A stretch of 9,144 bases of DNA, taken from contig JACCZV010000265.1 in NCBI GenBank assembly GCA_013695775.1, positions 1 to 9,144 on the forward strand, given 5' to 3'. Below are positions 6,581 through 9,144 of the stretch, piece after piece. Within the stretch, counting starts at the first letter, position 1, and every line of letters starts with the position of its first letter. The position numbers and the translations under genes are program-made. The notes beneath the pieces are model-generated. The model saw only the letters and a list, made by a program, of their open reading frames with translations. It was not told the origin of the DNA and searched no databases. The DNA comes from Chitinophagales bacterium. GTDB taxonomy: Bacteria; Bacteroidota; Bacteroidia; Chitinophagales; UBA10324.

Positions 6581-7963
6581 ATGGCCCAGCCCCGCACTAT
6601 TGCATTTCATACTCTAGGCTGCAAACTCAATTTTGCTGAAACATCCTCTATTAGCAGAATGGTTGAAAGTTCCGGTTTTCAGAAAGTACTTTTTGAAGAT
6701 GGAGCCGATGTATATGTAATCAATACCTGTTCTGTTACTGAAAATGCAGACAAAGAATGCACTCACATAGTACGCAAAGCATTGCGCTTTTCGCCGCAGG
6801 CTCAGATCATTGTTATGGGATGCTACGCGCAGTTAAAGCCATACGCCATTGCAAAAATTGAGGGAGTGGACATGGTGCTTGGGGCAAAGGAAAAATTTCG
6901 TTTGGCGGAATATTTGAAAATCTTACCTGAGAAAAAAACATCCCACGGAGAATCAATTGTATATTCCTGTGACGTGCAGGAAATAAAATTTTTTCAGAGC
7001 AGCTACTCACGGGGTGAAAGGACTCGGGCCTTTTTAAAGATACAAGACGGCTGCAGCTATAGTTGCACTTATTGCACCATCCCTATAGCACGGGGGAAAA
7101 GCAGAAGTGACACCATTGCAAATGTGCTACAACAGGCAGCTTTACTTGCTGATTCCGGTATTAAAGAAATTGTACTCACCGGTGTAAACATTGGTGATTT
7201 CGGCATTACTGATGCTTCGAAAGGCACAAGAGATGAATCTTTTTTTGAACTGCTTCAATGTCTTGATGAGATAACCGGCATAGAGAGGTTCCGCATTTCT
7301 TCTATAGAACCTAATTTACTTAAAGATGAAATAATAGAATTCGTGGCTGCATCAAAACTATTTATGCCTCACTTTCATATTCCATTGCAATCAGGTTCAG
7401 ATAATATTTTAAAGCTGATGAAGCGAAGGTATCTTTCCCATCATTATGCGGAAAGGATAGGTCTAATAAAATCTCTGATGCCGCATTGCTGCATTGGCGC
7501 TGATGTGATTGTAGGATTTCCGGGAGAAAGTGATGAAGAATTTTTAAAAACATATGATTTCCTCTGTGCGATTGATGTCAGCTATCTTCATGTATTTACC
7601 TATTCTGAGCGTGATGAAACCGAAGCCTCAACAATGAAAAATGTTGTCCCAAAGGGTGTGAGGCACGAGCGAAATAAAATGCTGCGCATCCTTTCTGAAA
7701 AAAAACGCGAGGCGTTTTACCAATCACAGATAGGAAAAGAGAGAAAAGTATTGTTTGAAGATGGCAGGCCAGGAACAGCAAAAGGATTCACTGACAACTA
7801 CATTCAGGTTACTGCCTCATCTGATGTCTCACTGCAGGGAGAAATTCAGACCGTCCGACTGCTTAAATCCAATGGTGCCATGGCAGAGGGGCAGATCGTT
7901 GCATCCGAAGAACCCAGCTACATAGATACCAACTCTATTATTTCATGCGGAACATCATTATGA
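6581..7963 (+). CDS. mtaB: tRNA (N6-L-threonylcarbamoyladenosine37-C2)-methylthiotransferase MtaB
   Basis: This 460-residue cytoplasmic radical-SAM enzyme converts t6A37 to ms2t6A37 in tRNAs that read ANN codons. The N-terminal UPF0004/MTTase domain has its three cluster cysteines: C14 (TLGCKLN), C50 (NTCSVT) and C81 (MGCYAQ). The radical-SAM CxxxCxxC is C158-C162-C165 in DGCSYSCTYC, followed by TIPIARGKSRS. The IPIARGKSRS run and LTGVNIGDFG (199-208) favour MtaB over MiaB or RimO. PLQSGSD (268-274) and DVIVGFPGE (308-316) are the usual later core motifs. A C-terminal TRAM domain for tRNA binding spans about 383-440. Length is normal for the family. The start ATG 6581 sits just after a promoter-like box with no Shine-Dalgarno. 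lgt follows after 34 nt and may be co-transcribed. Confidence 0.93.
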   Translation: MAQPRTIAFHTLGCKLNFAETSSISRMVESSGFQKVLFEDGADVYVINTCSVTENADKECTHIVRKALRFSPQAQIIVMGCYAQLKPYAIAKIEGVDMVLGAKEKFRLAEYLKILPEKKTSHGESIVYSCDVQEIKFFQSSYSRGERTRAFLKIQDGCSYSCTYCTIPIARGKSRSDTIANVLQQAALLADSGIKEIVLTGVNIGDFGITDASKGTRDESFFELLQCLDEITGIERFRISSIEPNLLKDEIIEFVAASKLFMPHFHIPLQSGSDNILKLMKRRYLSHHYAERIGLIKSLMPHCCIGADVIVGFPGESDEEFLKTYDFLCAIDVSYLHVFTYSERDETEASTMKNVVPKGVRHERNKMLRILSEKKREAFYQSQIGKERKVLFEDGRPGTAKGFTDNYIQVTASSDVSLQGEIQTVRLLKSNGAMAEGQIVASEEPSYIDTNSIISCGTSL

Positions 7964-7997
7964 ACGCTTCACTGTCCGCCTTAGACACACAACTCCC

Positions 7998-9144
7998 ATG
8001 TACCCTAATTTAGGATACTTCTTTGAAGATATCTTCAATACGCGGCTGAGCGGCCCTTTTACTGTACTCTTTGCTTTTCAGAGTTTCGGGTTTATGATGG
8101 CAATGTCTTTTTTGGCGGCTGCCTATACAGTATATCTTGAATTGAGAAGAAAGGAAAACAGGCGTTTGCTGCAGCCCGTACCTAAAAAAACAATAGTTGG
8201 GGCTCCAGCCACCATTTCCGAACTTTTGATTAACGGTGTTACCGGGTTCATCCTTGGATTTAAGCTGATAGAAATCTTCATTGACCTGAAGGGATTCACC
8301 GATAATCCCCAGGAATTTGTCCTGTCGTCACGCGGCAATTTAGCAGGCGGAATCATTGTTGCAGCCCTGATGGTGTATCTTAAGTACAAGGAAAAAGAAA
8401 AGCAGCGCTTATCGAAGCCAGAGGAAAAAACAGTGCTTGTGTGGCCGCGCCAGATGATTGGCGACATCACCATCATAGCCGCTGTGAGCGGACTGCTGGG
8501 AGCGAAGATCTTTGACAGCCTCGAGCATTTGGATTCTTTAGTTGAAGATCCGATAGGCACCATTTTCTCCTTTAGTGGTTTAGCCTTTTATGGAGGATTG
8601 ATTTTTGGTGCCATCGCTGTATTATATTTTGCTCACCGCAACAAAATCCCTATGCTGCATATGGTTGACGCGGCGGCTCCCGGGCTGATTCTTGCCTATG
8701 GTATCGGACGCATCGGCTGCCATGTTGCTGGCGATGGAGATTGGGGTATAGAAAATTTAAATGCAAAGCCGTCGTGGTTCATCTTCCCTGACTGGGCCTG
8801 GGCATATAATTATCCGCACAACGTAAATCAGGATGGTGTTCCAATTCCGGGTTGCGAAGGGAAATATTGTTACATGCTTCCACATCCGGTGTTTCCTACT
8901 CCTCTCTATGAGATCACCGCTGCACTGCTGATTTTTGCATTTTTATGGTTGATAAGAAAAAGGATAACTGTGCCGGGAATGTTATTTTCCATTTATCTAA
9001 TTCTGAATGGCATTGAAAGATTCTTTATAGAGAAAATCCGAATTGATATCAAATATCATTTCTTCGGACTCACTGCTACTCAGGCGCAAATAATTGCAGT
9101 AGGAATGATTGCCATCGGAATAGGAGGGTTAATCTTTTTACCAG
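7998..9144 (+). CDS. lgt: Prolipoprotein diacylglyceryl transferase, 3' end beyond window
   Basis: This polytopic inner-membrane enzyme moves diacylglycerol from phosphatidylglycerol onto the lipobox Cys of prolipoproteins. From ATG 7998 (MYPNLGYFFEDIF) 382 codons are open to the window end with no stop. The Lgt signature region is clear: SGLAFYGGLIFG (193-204), then YGIGRIGCHVAGDGDWG (234-250), TPLYEITAALL (301-311) and NGIERFFIEKIR (337-348). R238 and R341 align with E. coli R143 and R239. The protein already exceeds E. coli Lgt (291 aa). The extra length comes from a charged loop after the first span (about 49-75), a second charged loop (130-150) and an insert between 250 and 295, features I associate with Bacteroidota Lgt. 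At E. coli H103 there is Tyr198, and at N146 there is Cys241. The frame is open upstream of ATG 7998 but offers no good earlier start. Confidence 0.92.
   Translation, partial: MYPNLGYFFEDIFNTRLSGPFTVLFAFQSFGFMMAMSFLAAAYTVYLELRRKENRRLLQPVPKKTIVGAPATISELLINGVTGFILGFKLIEIFIDLKGFTDNPQEFVLSSRGNLAGGIIVAALMVYLKYKEKEKQRLSKPEEKTVLVWPRQMIGDITIIAAVSGLLGAKIFDSLEHLDSLVEDPIGTIFSFSGLAFYGGLIFGAIAVLYFAHRNKIPMLHMVDAAAPGLILAYGIGRIGCHVAGDGDWGIENLNAKPSWFIFPDWAWAYNYPHNVNQDGVPIPGCEGKYCYMLPHPVFPTPLYEITAALLIFAFLWLIRKRITVPGMLFSIYLILNGIERFFIEKIRIDIKYHFFGLTATQAQIIAVGMIAIGIGGLIFLP

Noticed and set aside
7960..8013. Short ORF starting in an ATGA overlap with the mtaB stop
   Set aside because: It ends after 17 codons at TAG 8011-8013. 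The lgt reading frame is different and starts at ATG 7998.
8123..8563. 146-codon open frame on the minus strand
   Set aside because: It lies wholly antisense to the lgt coding region, whose motifs are unmistakable; the antisense product has no recognisable domain.

Overview
The window looks like chromosomal DNA of a Bacteroidota bacterium, probably an environmental Sphingobacteriia/Chitinophagia/Cytophagia-type lineage. The evidence is a long Lgt carrying the motif GRIGCHVAGDGDWG, a PepSY-like secreted-protein domain, a conserved lipoprotein with a Bacteroidota look, start codons without Shine-Dalgarno sequences, and two octamers matching the Bacteroidota -7 promoter consensus TAnnTTTG. Family calls come from reading motifs by eye; no database was searched.

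Layout. (1) 2-319 (+) is the 3' end of a PepSY-like protein gene. (2) 409-2367 (+) encodes a large polytopic membrane protein with a GT-C-glycosyltransferase-like outline and an extracytoplasmic C-terminal domain. (3) 2368-3123 is a 756-bp non-coding gap between convergent genes. It is packed with degenerate repeats: a four-copy tandem direct repeat runs into a ~230-bp nested inverted repeat carrying four GC-rich mini-hairpins, followed by a decayed direct copy of that element's right half. (4) 6498-3124 (-) is a probable three-gene transcription unit: a Gfo/Idh/MocA nucleotide-sugar-type oxidoreductase, an uncharacterised lipoprotein, and a polyprenyl-phosphate glycosylphosphotransferase (initiating sugar transferase). 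(5) 6499-6580 is a compact divergent promoter region. (6) 6581-9144 (+) holds mtaB (tRNA ms2t6A37 methylthiotransferase) followed 34 nt later by lgt (prolipoprotein diacylglyceryl transferase), which runs off the right end.

How it fits together. The minus-strand genes suggest envelope glycan synthesis: the oxidoreductase could prepare a nucleotide sugar, and the sugar transferase would load the first sugar phosphate onto undecaprenyl phosphate. The role of the lipoprotein between them is unknown. The GT-C-like membrane protein on the other side of the repeat gap could use lipid-linked sugars, but it is convergent and not in the same operon. mtaB and lgt are housekeeping genes. I see no defence system, CRISPR array, intact mobile element, tRNA or rRNA. 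The most unusual part is the repeat cluster at about 2387-2990.
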